A stretch of DNA of 64,000 bases from VXMT01 sp965204835 (GTDB lineage: Bacteria; Chloroflexota; Dehalococcoidia; UBA2979). The position numbers were made by a program, and so were the translations under genes. The stretch spans positions 1,364,001 through 1,428,000 of the forward strand of contig OZ242017.1 of NCBI GenBank assembly GCA_965204835.1. Reading direction: 5' to 3'. Below the pieces are notes generated by a model. The model was not told the origin of the DNA and searched no databases. It saw only the letters and a list, made by a program, of their open reading frames with translations. Position 1 is the stretch's first letter. Every line of letters begins with the position of its first letter. This document shows positions 38,890-47,516 of this stretch, in pieces.

Positions 38890-41800
38890 GCGTCACCCAC
38901 CCGCAGCGCGCGGTGCAGCGCGAGGCGCGCGTAGAGCAGCACCACGGCCAGCACCGTGAGCACGAACACCGTCCCGAGGATGCCCCACACCAGCACGATC
39001 TCCCACCGCGACACCGCGAGCGCGAACGGCGGGAGCACCTCGGCGCCGCTCTCGTCGACCCCGAAGAAGTCCATCATCAGCCGCCCCACCTGCAGGCCCA
39101 CGATGGTGCCGAGCCCCATCCCGGCCAGCACCACGAAGAGGTGCTCCAGCAGCACCACCCCGAAGACCTGCACGCGCGAGAACCCCAGCGTACGCAACAC
39201 CGCGAACTCCAGACGCCGCTGCTGTGCCGTCAGGTAGGAGTAGATCAGGAACCCGATAGCCGATAGCAGCAACACCGCCGCGAACGAGATCGCGAGGATG
39301 CCCTCCCACCCGGCCGCGATCAGCGGGTCCTCCTCCTGCCGCGCACGCTCCCCCTCGACATCCAGGAGCACGCGCGGATCGTACGCCGCCAGCGCGGCGC
39401 TGCTCGCCGGTGGGTCGTCCGAGGCGACCCACACGCTGTTGTACCCCAGCGCCGAGTTTGGCAGCGACGCGTTCGCGTCCACCTGCAGCCGGCTCGCGTG
39501 GACGATCGCGAAGCCCAGGCGGCTGTTCGCGTCGAACGTGGGGAACAGGTCGAACGATCCGCCGTAGGTGGCTTCGACGTGCGCCCCGCCGACGTTGAGG
39601 ACGGCGTCGTCACCGGGCTCGACGCCGAGCCGTTGCGCCGCGTCGCCCGAGAGGTACACCAGCGTGCGGCCACCGGGGATCACCTGCCGGATCCCTCGCC
39701 GCGAGGCCGGCTGCTCTTCGTCCAGCCACTCGTAGCGGAGTGCGACATCCCAGCCGGGCGGGGCGTCGGGGTCGGCGCGCATCTGGTCGTCGACGCGACG
39801 CTGGAGGGTGCCCTGGAGCACCTCGAAGCCCGGATCCGTGAACACGTGGGCCAGTATCGCGCCGTGGAACGGTGCGTCGGAGTCCTGCGGTCGCCCCCGT
39901 TCGAACGGCATCGCCGGTGCGAGCGGCGAGGTCATCGCGGGGCCGAGCAGCATCACCCCGCGCTGTGCACCGATCGTGCTGCGCGTGTAGACGATGACCG
40001 ACTGCAGCGCGATCGGCGGCTCGATGTTGGCCGCGAGGCGGTTGCCCGTGCGCCCTCGAAGCTGCTGGAGGTCGATGGAGAAGAAGCGCCACTGCTCGGT
40101 CGCGACGTCGCCCGGGCGCACCGAGCCGAGCCACCCGGAGGCGAGCTGCCCGCGCGCGTCGCGGAAGATGGCGAGCAGGTCCATTCGCGCGCGGACGTCG
40201 GGGAGCGTGGCCCACATCCCGAACTGCCGCGCGTCGGCGGGCAGCGTGACGTACTCCATGGCCGTGGCATTGGTCCCGAGGTCATCCAGCATCGCCTGGA
40301 GCGAGGTGTCGGCGAAGTCGGAGCGGAACCACGCGACGTCCCCGAAGGTCTCCGGATCGACCCCGAGCACCTCGAGCCGGACGTTCTCGCCGTTCGCGCT
40401 GACGGAGCCGTCCTCGCGGATGACGGGGCTCACGACGCGCCCGGGGACGGCGCCGAGGGCGGCGACGAACGTGTCGTCGCCCTGGCGCGACAACGCCCGC
40501 AGGTCCGTCGCGCGCGCGTCGGCGCCGACGGCGTAGTGGGTGCGGTCGTCGTAGGAGCGGTCGAGGGTGGCGGAGAACGTCGCGCCGAACATGCCGACGC
40601 CCGTGGCGAGCATGAGCATCAGGATCAGCCGCGCGTAGTGGGTCGGGTTCCGCGCGAGCGCCCGCGTCGCCACGAGCAGCCAGACGCCCGCGCCCTGCGC
40701 AACGAGCCACGCCACGAGCCGCAGCACGAGCGGGAAGAGGCGCAGGAACACGATGCCCGCGGTGAGCATCGCCACGGCGGGCGTGGCGAGGAGGAACGGG
40801 TCGGCATGCGGGTCGCCGAAGAGCGGCTCGTCGAACAGGTCGTTCTCGCGCCGCAGCCACCAGAACACGATCGCGAGCACGGCGACGAGCGCGACGTCGA
40901 GGTAGTAGCGCAGGAACAGCGAGGCCCGGCGCGGCCGCGCCGCGCTGTGCTTGAATCCCACCACCGTCTGCCGAGTCGCCTGCCACGCGGGCACCATGAA
41001 CGAGGCGAACGCGAGCAGCGCGCCCCCGCCCGCGAGGGCGAACGAGAGGCCGGACAGGTGCACGTCGAGCGGTGCGCCGCCCGACAGGTCGGAGAACGCC
41101 GGCGTCGGCCCGAGCGCGGCGATGGCCGTCGCCGCAATCGGCGGCCCCGCCGCGACTGCCAGCAGCGCGAGCAGGGCGCCCTCGATGCCGTACTGCGCGA
41201 GGAGTTGCGCGGTCGTCGCGCCGCGGCTGCGGAGCGTGGCGATCTCCTCGGCCTGCCGCTCCAGCAGCATCGTGGAGACGACGAGCAGGTAGTACGCCAC
41301 CACGCCGCCGATCTGCAGCAGCAGCACGAACAGCGGGATGCGGACGAAGAAGAGCTTGTCGTCGAACTCCTCCAGCACGCTCACGAGGTCGGTATCGACC
41401 CGCAGCAGGTTCTCCGTCGCGCCGAGCCGCCGTTCGAGCCCCTCGACGGCGACGGCCACGCCGCCGGCGCTCCGCGAGTCCAGCTGCGCGCGGTCCACGT
41501 GGTAGACGTCGAGGTAGCGTGCCGTCATCGAGGGCAGCGCCAGCGAGGGCGCGCCGAAGAAGACGTCCTGCGAGACGAAGAGCATGTACGTCGGCCACGA
41601 CGCCGTCTGCGAGTCGAGCAGGTCGGGCAGGCCGCTCCAGTACCGCGCGTCGAGGTCGTTCGCCTCGATGAGCCCGACGACCACCGCCGTGAGGGCGGGG
41701 GTGTCGGTGACCCACGACGGGTGCAGGTCGAAGCGCTCGCCGACCGCGAAGCCGTTCACCCGAGCCGTCTCCGCGCCGAGCAGCACCTCGACGGCGCCGT

Positions 41801-42269
41801 CGGACGCCAGTCCACGCGCCGAGGGCAGGTCCCCGGTAACCACCGTGACGTGGTCGAGGAGTTCCGTGCGGAAGCGCAGGTTCGCGCGTGGTCGCGCGTC
41901 GTCCTGCAAGTCCGGCACGCCTCCCGGCGGGGTCGGGTAGAAGGTCGATGTCGTGCCCTGCCGGACCACGCCGCCGCGCGCCTCGCCGCGGGATGCGTCG
42001 AGGGCGCGGTCGATGCGCCCCCTCGACTGCTCGTGGAGGGGCGCGCGGATCGCGATGTTGCTCTGCGAGACCCGCAGGTCGAGGTCGTGGACGGACTCGG
42101 CTTCGAGCGCATGCTCCAGGCCGAGGTCGCGGATCGCGTCGGCGTAGATCACGGTGGAGGCGAGGATCGCGCCCGCGATCAGCGTGCCGATGACGACGCT
42201 GGCGAGCAGCCGCCAGTTGCCGAGCATGCGGCGTACGACGATCACCGGAAGCGAACGGAAGTGCCGCAC
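38886..42269 (-). CDS. Giant FtsX/MacB-type ABC permease (minus-strand copy)
   Basis: 1,127 residues from a GTG at 42269, chosen because a TAGAAT box ends seven bases upstream; an ATG at 42308 would add 13 residues. One TM helix at about 20-42 is followed by a large extracytoplasmic domain (about 45-300), a central TM bundle (about 305-590) including FVLLLQIGGVVAYYLLVVS, a second extracytoplasmic domain (about 600-985) and a C-terminal FtsX set of three TMs with GFLIYSYLTAQQRRLEFAVL. It resembles the divergent permease at 42364 (shared motif IYADA after TM1, two FtsX units). Substrate unknown. Confidence 0.88.
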   Translation of the reverse strand: MRHFRSLPVIVVRRMLGNWRLLASVVIGTLIAGAILASTVIYADAIRDLGLEHALEAESVHDLDLRVSQSNIAIRAPLHEQSRGRIDRALDASRGEARGGVVRQGTTSTFYPTPPGGVPDLQDDARPRANLRFRTELLDHVTVVTGDLPSARGLASDGAVEVLLGAETARVNGFAVGERFDLHPSWVTDTPALTAVVVGLIEANDLDARYWSGLPDLLDSQTASWPTYMLFVSQDVFFGAPSLALPSMTARYLDVYHVDRAQLDSRSAGGVAVAVEGLERRLGATENLLRVDTDLVSVLEEFDDKLFFVRIPLFVLLLQIGGVVAYYLLVVSTMLLERQAEEIATLRSRGATTAQLLAQYGIEGALLALLAVAAGPPIAATAIAALGPTPAFSDLSGGAPLDVHLSGLSFALAGGGALLAFASFMVPAWQATRQTVVGFKHSAARPRRASLFLRYYLDVALVAVLAIVFWWLRRENDLFDEPLFGDPHADPFLLATPAVAMLTAGIVFLRLFPLVLRLVAWLVAQGAGVWLLVATRALARNPTHYARLILMLMLATGVGMFGATFSATLDRSYDDRTHYAVGADARATDLRALSRQGDDTFVAALGAVPGRVVSPVIREDGSVSANGENVRLEVLGVDPETFGDVAWFRSDFADTSLQAMLDDLGTNATAMEYVTLPADARQFGMWATLPDVRARMDLLAIFRDARGQLASGWLGSVRPGDVATEQWRFFSIDLQQLRGRTGNRLAANIEPPIALQSVIVYTRSTIGAQRGVMLLGPAMTSPLAPAMPFERGRPQDSDAPFHGAILAHVFTDPGFEVLQGTLQRRVDDQMRADPDAPPGWDVALRYEWLDEEQPASRRGIRQVIPGGRTLVYLSGDAAQRLGVEPGDDAVLNVGGAHVEATYGGSFDLFPTFDANSRLGFAIVHASRLQVDANASLPNSALGYNSVWVASDDPPASSAALAAYDPRVLLDVEGERARQEEDPLIAAGWEGILAISFAAVLLLSAIGFLIYSYLTAQQRRLEFAVLRTLGFSRVQVFGVVLLEHLFVVLAGMGLGTIVGLQVGRLMMDFFGVDESGAEVLPPFALAVSRWEIVLVWGILGTVFVLTVLAVVLLYARLALHRALRVGDA

Positions 42270-42276
42270 GAAGGCG

Positions 42277-42282
42277 ATTCTA
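42277..42282 (-). promoter_or_regulatory. -10 box (TAGAAT) of the minus-strand permease operon
   Basis: Minus-strand TAGAAT, seven bases before the GTG at 42269, implying a leaderless transcript. Confidence 0.5.
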
Positions 42283-42351
42283 CCGGCGGATCCGCTGGGA
42301 CGCTGCATGCAGGGCGGGCTCGGCGCCGTGCCCGTGTAGCGCAGTCGCGCC

Positions 42352-42357
42352 TAGACT
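42352..42357 (+). promoter_or_regulatory. -10 box (TAGACT) of the plus-strand permease
   Basis: TAGACT followed by six bases (GGCGGC) and the GTG start at 42364. It lies about 70 bases from the divergent -10 box. Confidence 0.55.
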
Positions 42358-42363
42358 GGCGGC

Positions 42364-45300
42364 GTGGGTGAACTCTTCTCCGTCTGGCGGTTCGCGCTGC
42401 GGCGGTTCGCGTCGAACTGGCCGCTGATGCTGCTGCTCGCCGCCGGCGCGCTGCTGGCGACGACGCTCCTCGCCGCCGCGCCGATCTACGCCGACGCCAT
42501 GTCCGACGTCGGGCTCCGCTTCCGCCTCGACCGCGAGCTCGACGAGCCCGACAGGCGCGTTTCGTACCTCTACGTCGACCGCCTGCGGCTGGCCGACCCG
42601 GTGCAGCTCGCGCAGGCACGCGCCTTCGAGGCCGTGACCGAGGCCCGGGTCGGGTGGCTCGGCGACGAGGTGCTCGTCGAGCAGCGCACCGATCCGCTCA
42701 CGCTCGGCTTCACCGACGATCCCGGCCGCGACCCGTGGCGCGCCCGTCTCGTCCACATCGGCGGATACGAGGAGCACATGACGGTGGTCGCCGGCCGCCT
42801 CCCGTCACCGGGGGCGATGAGCGCTGAAGTCCTCGCGCCCGAGGCGTTCGCGGGCGTCGCGAACCTCGGCGATGTCGTGTGGCTGACGGCCCGGCCGTTC
42901 AACGACTGCCGCCGCGTACCCGGCTCGGAGGACGAGAACGTCGCCGCCGAGGAGGTGCGGTGCCAGCCGACCACCTTCGTGCGCACGAGCATCCAGGCGG
43001 AGATCGTCGGGTTTGTGCGCTCCACCGACCCGGACGACCTGCGCTGGCAGGTCTTCGAGGATCGCGACCTCGCACCCGGCGGGCCCGGCCAGCCCGAGGA
43101 CGGCCCGCAGTCGATCCCGCTGCTCACGTCCGGCGAGTACTTCAACGGCGCGCTCACGGCGCAGATGCCCGAGCTCCTGTCCCGCTACACGGTCGGCCTG
43201 GTCGCGGACCTCGACGGCCTCGCGGTGCGCGACGTGCCGCGGGCGCTCGACGACCTCGCGGCCTGGCCGCGCGACGTGCGCGACACGCTGCAGCTCGAGG
43301 CCGGGGGACGCGTCGAGTTCGCCACGGCGCTGGCGCGGTTCCGCAACGCGAGCACGTTCTCGCAGGTGCCGCTCCTGCTGCTGTTGCTGCAGGTGTCGGG
43401 CGTCGTGGCGTTCTACATCGTCGTGGTCACGTCGCTGGCGCGGCGGCGACAGGCCGACGAGGTCGCGGTCTACCGCAGCCGCGGCGCCAGCACCTCGCAG
43501 CTGCTCGGGCTGAACCTGGCGGAGGGGCTGCTCATCGCCGTCCCGGCGGCGCTGCTCGGCCCCGCGCTCGCGCGGTTCGCGGTCGGCGCGCTCGGCTACA
43601 CGCCGGCGTTCTCGAGCATCACCGGCGGCGAGCCCCTCGCCGCCTCGGTCAGCGAGGACGCCTTCCTGCTCGCGGCCGGTGGGGCGACGCTGGCCCTCGC
43701 GGCGATGCTGCTGCCGACGGTCGGAGCCGTGCGCCGCGCGGTCGCCGATGCGCAGCGCGAGCAGGCGCGACCGGCCGAGCGGGGCTGGTTCCGCCGCTAT
43801 CACCTCGACCTCGCGCTGGTGGCGCTGGCCGGGCTGCTCTTCTGGCAACTCGACCGCCGCGGCGCGGTCTTCGACCCGGAGTCCGTCGGCGGCTGGCAGG
43901 CCGATCCGCTGCTGCTGCTCTCGCCCCTCGTGATGACCGCCGCGGCCGCCGCGATGGTGTTGCGGCTCTACTCGCCGCTGCTGCGCCTGGTCGCGTGGCT
44001 CCTGCGGCCGCTGCGCGGGATCGCCGTTGCGCTCGGCATCGGCCGCGCCGGCCGCGATCCGGCCACGGGAGCGCGCCTGCTCCTGCTCGTGCTCACGGCC
44101 ATCGCCGTCGGCGCGTTCGCCGCCTCGTACGCCCCGACGGTGGCGCAGTCGTTCGAGGACCGCGCCCACTACGAGCACGGCGTCGACATGCGCGCCGCGG
44201 TCGCGGACTTCGACCTGCCCTCCGGGCACGAGGGGCTCGACCGGCTGCGCGCGACCGACGGCGTCGAGCACGCGCTCGTCGTGCATCGCAGCTCGATCGG
44301 GGTGCCGCGCGGCGGCGCGGTGGAGCTCCTCGCGATCCAGGGCGACGCGGGCGCGGCCTCGATGGTGTCGTTCCGCGAAGACTTCGCCCCGGAGCCGCCG
44401 GAGCAACTCCTCGGCCACCTCGACCTCGGGGTACCGCTCGACGGCGGCGTCGCCCTGCCGCCGGACACCGTCGCGCTCTCGATCCACGCGTACAGCCGGG
44501 AGACTCCGCGGATCGGGCGGCTCCGCGCCTCGATCCGCGATGGACACGGCGCGTACCACGACGCGACGTTCAGCGGGATCGAGAGCGGGATGTGGACGGA
44601 GCTCCGGACGGACCTGCCCCCCAACCTGGCGGCGCCCCTGACGCTCGCGAGCCTGCGGTTCACGGACCGGCGCGTGCTGGTCCACGGCGATGGCGCCATC
44701 TACCTCGACGACCTCACGGCGGTCCGCGCGGACGGCGCGCTCGAGGTCGTCGAGAACTTCGACGGCCAGTTCGGCTGGACCATGTACTCGCAGCCCGGCG
44801 CGGCGGAGACCTTCGGACCGTCGGGCGAGCGCTCCCGGTCGGGGTCGCGGTCGGCGCGCTGGACGTGGACGCGCGAGGTCACCGACCGCGCGCGCGTGCT
44901 GGCCCCGGAGGGCCCGGGCGTGCCGCTGAACGCCATCTTCAGCGAGCGAGCGCTGGCGTTCTTCGGCGTGCAGCCCGGCGAGCGCACCTTCGGACTCCTC
45001 GGCGACCGCATCGCGGTGCCGCTCATCGTGCGGTCGACCGCCGAGCTGTTCCCGACGCTCGATCCGGCCGCCGGCTTCGTGATCGTCGACTACGAGCAGT
45101 TCCGCGCCGTGGCGGGTGCGCTTGGTTCGCGCGCCCAGCAGGAGCCGACCGAGCTGTGGGTCGACTTCGCCGACGGCGTCCCGCTCGCGAGGCAGGAAGA
45201 GATCGCGGACCAGGCGCGCGACACCGGGTGGATGCAGTTCGTCGTCGGTGAGCCGCTGCTGCTCAACGCGCGCCTCGATGAGATCGCCTCGGACCCCACG

Positions 45301-45732
45301 GTGCAGGCGTCCGGGAGCGGCATCCTGCTGCTCGCGTTCGCGGGTGCGATGGGGGCGGCCGTGCTCGGCTTCGTGGTCTCGCTCGCGATCACGCTCCAGG
45401 GCCGCACGCTGGAGCTCGCGGTACTGCGCTCCCTCGGCGCGTCCAGCGGAGGTCTGCTCCGGGCGCTGGTCTTCGAGTGGGGCGTCATCCTGCTGTTCGG
45501 GACGGTCATCGGGGTGCTGCTCGGCCGCTGGATATCGCAGCTCATGCTCCGGTTCCTCGAGGTCACCGAGACGGGCGACCCGGTGGTGCCGACATTCGCG
45601 ATCGAGACGGAGTGGCGGCTACTGTCGACGGGCATCGTGGTGCTCGGCGTTGCGGCCGCGGCGACGCTCTGGACGGCATGGCGCGCGGTGCTGCGCCGCG
45701 GCGTAGCCGACTCGCTGCGCCTGTCGCAGTAG
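42364..45732 (+). CDS. Giant FtsX/MacB-type ABC permease (plus-strand copy)
   Basis: 1,122 residues, GTG start. The architecture parallels the divergent permease: TM1 followed by APIYADAMSDVG, an extracytoplasmic domain, a central TM bundle opening with LLLLLQVSGVVAFYIVVVT, a membrane-proximal YRSRGASTSQLLGL loop, a second extracytoplasmic domain, and three C-terminal TMs after GRTLELAVLRSLGASSGGL. No ATPase gene follows it, so it may share the two ATPases encoded with the minus-strand permease, perhaps as a heterodimer. Two small anchored proteins follow. Confidence 0.88.
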   Translation: MGELFSVWRFALRRFASNWPLMLLLAAGALLATTLLAAAPIYADAMSDVGLRFRLDRELDEPDRRVSYLYVDRLRLADPVQLAQARAFEAVTEARVGWLGDEVLVEQRTDPLTLGFTDDPGRDPWRARLVHIGGYEEHMTVVAGRLPSPGAMSAEVLAPEAFAGVANLGDVVWLTARPFNDCRRVPGSEDENVAAEEVRCQPTTFVRTSIQAEIVGFVRSTDPDDLRWQVFEDRDLAPGGPGQPEDGPQSIPLLTSGEYFNGALTAQMPELLSRYTVGLVADLDGLAVRDVPRALDDLAAWPRDVRDTLQLEAGGRVEFATALARFRNASTFSQVPLLLLLLQVSGVVAFYIVVVTSLARRRQADEVAVYRSRGASTSQLLGLNLAEGLLIAVPAALLGPALARFAVGALGYTPAFSSITGGEPLAASVSEDAFLLAAGGATLALAAMLLPTVGAVRRAVADAQREQARPAERGWFRRYHLDLALVALAGLLFWQLDRRGAVFDPESVGGWQADPLLLLSPLVMTAAAAAMVLRLYSPLLRLVAWLLRPLRGIAVALGIGRAGRDPATGARLLLLVLTAIAVGAFAASYAPTVAQSFEDRAHYEHGVDMRAAVADFDLPSGHEGLDRLRATDGVEHALVVHRSSIGVPRGGAVELLAIQGDAGAASMVSFREDFAPEPPEQLLGHLDLGVPLDGGVALPPDTVALSIHAYSRETPRIGRLRASIRDGHGAYHDATFSGIESGMWTELRTDLPPNLAAPLTLASLRFTDRRVLVHGDGAIYLDDLTAVRADGALEVVENFDGQFGWTMYSQPGAAETFGPSGERSRSGSRSARWTWTREVTDRARVLAPEGPGVPLNAIFSERALAFFGVQPGERTFGLLGDRIAVPLIVRSTAELFPTLDPAAGFVIVDYEQFRAVAGALGSRAQQEPTELWVDFADGVPLARQEEIADQARDTGWMQFVVGEPLLLNARLDEIASDPTVQASGSGILLLAFAGAMGAAVLGFVVSLAITLQGRTLELAVLRSLGASSGGLLRALVFEWGVILLFGTVIGVLLGRWISQLMLRFLEVTETGDPVVPTFAIETEWRLLSTGIVVLGVAAAATLWTAWRAVLRRGVADSLRLSQ

Positions 45733-45768
45733 CGCGCAGCGGCGGGATCGAGGAGGACGAGAGGCACG

Positions 45769-46170
45769 ATGCCCGGACTGCGCTGGCGCTCCATCGTGAC
45801 GACCGCCGTCGTGCTCGCCGCCGTGTTCGCGGGCGGCCTCGTGGCGGGTTTCCTGCTTGAGCACGAGCCCGCACCGGACGACCGTCACATCTCGGTCGGC
45901 CGGTCCCTGCTGCCGCCGCCCGGCCAGACGTTCCTCGCCGGCGAGGTGACGGCCGTCGGCAGCGACGTCATCGAGCTGCGGACCCTGGGTGGCCCGGTCG
46001 AGCTGGAGCTGCACCCGGACGCCACCGCCGAGGAGCTCCGCCGCGTCACCGAGGCGCGCTTCGGGCCCGGCGACGCGGTCAACCTCGGCGGCGAGCAGGG
46101 CGACTTCGGCATCGTCCTGACCGGCGTGGTCGCGCTGGAACCGGCGCCCGAAACGGAGGCGTCGCGGTGA
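45769..46170 (+). CDS. Small membrane-anchored extracytoplasmic protein, first of a pair
   Basis: 133 residues, ATG. An N-terminal TM/signal anchor (about 9-29, VTTAVVLAAVFAGGLVAGFL) is followed by an extracytoplasmic beta-rich domain with LAGEVTAVGSDVIELRTLGG, reminiscent of small OB-like folds (DUF5666-like pattern). It lies 36 bases after the plus-strand permease and overlaps the next gene as GTGA. It may be an accessory part of the transporter; function unknown. Confidence 0.7.
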   Translation: MPGLRWRSIVTTAVVLAAVFAGGLVAGFLLEHEPAPDDRHISVGRSLLPPPGQTFLAGEVTAVGSDVIELRTLGGPVELELHPDATAEELRRVTEARFGPGDAVNLGGEQGDFGIVLTGVVALEPAPETEASR

Positions 46171-46655
46171 GCGCTCGATCAGGCCAACCGGTCACGCGTG
46201 CTCCCTGGGCGCTCGTCGCCGCCGTGACGACGGCCGCGCTCGTGGCGTCGGCCCTCGGCGGCCTCGTGCTGGGGCGCTGGGCGGGGGAGCGAGTGAGCGA
46301 GCCCGCGGTCATCGAGGTGGTGATCGACGACCCCGCACTGGCAGCCGCCGGCGCCGACGAGGGCTGGACGACGCGCGGCGGCTTCAGCGGCTTCGGCGGC
46401 CTCCCGGCGCTCCCGGGCGAGGTGTGGCGCGCGGCGCGCGTGGTCGAGTCGGAGCCCGGCAGGCTCGTGATCACCTCGGACGGTGCGACCACGGCGATCG
46501 ACTACCGCTCGCCGTCGCGGCTCTTCGAGATCGCGCCGGCAGCAGGCGCGGAGGTGGGCGACATCGTCGTCGTGCGCATCGTGGACGGCGTGGCGGTGGC
46601 GATGCTGGTGGTGCCGCCGGACCTGGAGGAGGGCAGCGGGACGGGCTCGCGGTAG
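46167..46655 (+). CDS. Small membrane-anchored extracytoplasmic protein, second of a pair
   Basis: 162 residues, GTG start overlapping the previous stop. A TM anchor at about 14-37 is followed by a soluble part with a Gly-rich stretch and a beta domain ending in AEVGDIVVVRIVDGVAVAML. The plan (anchor plus V-E/V-V-x(n)-GD-x-VxV beta module) resembles the preceding protein, suggesting divergent duplicates. Translational coupling argues for a joint function with the permease. No known family recognised. Confidence 0.7.
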   Translation: MSARSGQPVTRAPWALVAAVTTAALVASALGGLVLGRWAGERVSEPAVIEVVIDDPALAAAGADEGWTTRGGFSGFGGLPALPGEVWRAARVVESEPGRLVITSDGATTAIDYRSPSRLFEIAPAAGAEVGDIVVVRIVDGVAVAMLVVPPDLEEGSGTGSR

Positions 46656-46667
46656 CATGAGCGTCGG

Positions 46668-46898
46668 ATGAAGGATCGTGGCGGCAAGGACCGCAAGGAC
46701 ACCCAGGCCGATCTCGAGGATCGGGACGCCGCGGAGCACTCTCTCGGCGATGCCTATGAGGCAGCGTGGGATGAGTGGGCGAAAGGTGATGGCAAACTCT
46801 GGGAGTCGACTGTCGGTGACGCCTCCGGTCCGGGGATCGGCCTCTTGAGACCATCGACGATGCAGAAGCCGGTGCCTGACGCCTCACCGGTTCCATGA
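46668..46898 (+). CDS. Small acidic hypothetical protein, antitoxin-like middle
   Basis: 76 residues, ATG. It is highly charged, with AYEAAWDEWAKGDGKLWEST resembling C-terminal parts of some antitoxins that bind PIN or MazF toxins, but no DNA-binding N-terminus and no toxin gene are visible. It begins 12 bases after the preceding gene, and its C-terminal 25 residues are Pro/Ser-rich and look unstructured. It could be a remnant or a standalone small protein. Confidence 0.45.
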   Translation: MKDRGGKDRKDTQADLEDRDAAEHSLGDAYEAAWDEWAKGDGKLWESTVGDASGPGIGLLRPSTMQKPVPDASPVP

Positions 46899-46930
46899 GC
46901 GGACGCTGTGTAGCGCCAGGGCGTCGCGCG

Positions 46931-47083
46931 CTACTTGAAGAGCTTGCCGAGTCCTCGCCCGGTCGCCTTGCCCGCGGCGCGTCGCGCGACGCGCCGGCCG
47001 ACACGTCCGCGTCGCACCGCGTTGACGTCACCGAGGAGCTTCGCGAGCCAGTACAGGAAGCCGCGGGTGCTGTTGATGCTCAT
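46931..47083 (-). CDS. Tiny basic protein of unknown function
   Basis: 50 residues from an ATG with GGAGG eight bases upstream. A hydrophobic/amphipathic start (GFLYWLAKLLGDVNAV) is followed by an Arg/Gly-rich tail (RRGRVGRRVARRAAGKATGR) ending LGKLFK. The good ribosome site and the TATAAT promoter with a palindrome upstream argue that it is real. Such a pattern could bind membrane or nucleic acid. Function unknown. Confidence 0.65.
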   Translation of the reverse strand: MSINSTRGFLYWLAKLLGDVNAVRRGRVGRRVARRAAGKATGRGLGKLFK

Positions 47084-47119
47084 GGCGTGCCTCCGTCCGT
47101 TCCGACGATAGGAGCGTAG

Positions 47120-47138
47120 ATTATAACTATCGCGATAG
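47120..47138. promoter_or_regulatory. Perfect palindrome CTATCGCGATAG abutting a consensus -10 box
   Basis: Palindrome 47127-47138; on the minus strand it is followed by one T and TATAAT (47125-47120), with TTACAA (47148-47143) 17 bases upstream as a possible -35. It sits between the divergent 50-residue protein and the DUF1640-like gene, so it could control both. A half site CGATAG recurs at 47106-47111. Confidence 0.65.
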
Positions 47139-47203
47139 GGTCTTGTAATGTCGCCGCTCGTCCACCACGATGGGCACAGTAGGTCTGCAACTCGGGACGA
47201 GCG

Positions 47204-47470
47204 ATGGCAGCATTCGACACACATCAGGCAGTCCGGCGGCTCACCGCAGCGGGCGTCGACGAGGAGCCCGCGGAGGCGATCGTCGAGGTCGTCGGCGACG
47301 CCACCAGTGATCTCGCGACGAAAGCCGACGTCGAACTCGCTGTTGCGCAGATGACAGCCGAGTTGCACCGGGCCCTACGGATCCAGGGTGCCTGGATCGT
47401 TGGGGTGCTCGTTGGCCTCGCCACCGTGGCTACATCCGGTGCGGCCTTGCTCGTCAGGCTGTTCGGCTGA
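47204..47470 (+). CDS. DUF1640/CCDC90-like small coiled-coil membrane protein
   Basis: 88 residues, ATG. The order is helical FDTHQAVRRLTAAGVDEE, coil AIVEVVGDATSDLATKADVE plus a further charged helix, then a TM anchor (about 62-85, GAWIVGVLVGLATVATSGAA). It is similar in plan and core sequence to the protein at 36886-37089. DUF1640-like genes are often found as loose small genes; a relation to coiled-coil membrane regulators is only structural. Function unknown. Confidence 0.7.
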   Translation: MAAFDTHQAVRRLTAAGVDEEPAEAIVEVVGDATSDLATKADVELAVAQMTAELHRALRIQGAWIVGVLVGLATVATSGAALLVRLFG

Positions 47471-47516
47471 CAGGTTGGCGCTCCACTCCTCTCACCTGCC
47501 CCCTCGCGCTACTCGT

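Noticed and set aside
39498..42371. 957-residue open frame antisense to the minus-strand permease
   Set aside because: Low-complexity Arg/His/Glu composition, no domain, no start signal; it is a codon shadow of the permease.
46668..46898. Toxin-antitoxin pair
   Set aside because: The small protein has an antitoxin-like middle, but no toxin gene is next to it, so it is listed only as hypothetical.
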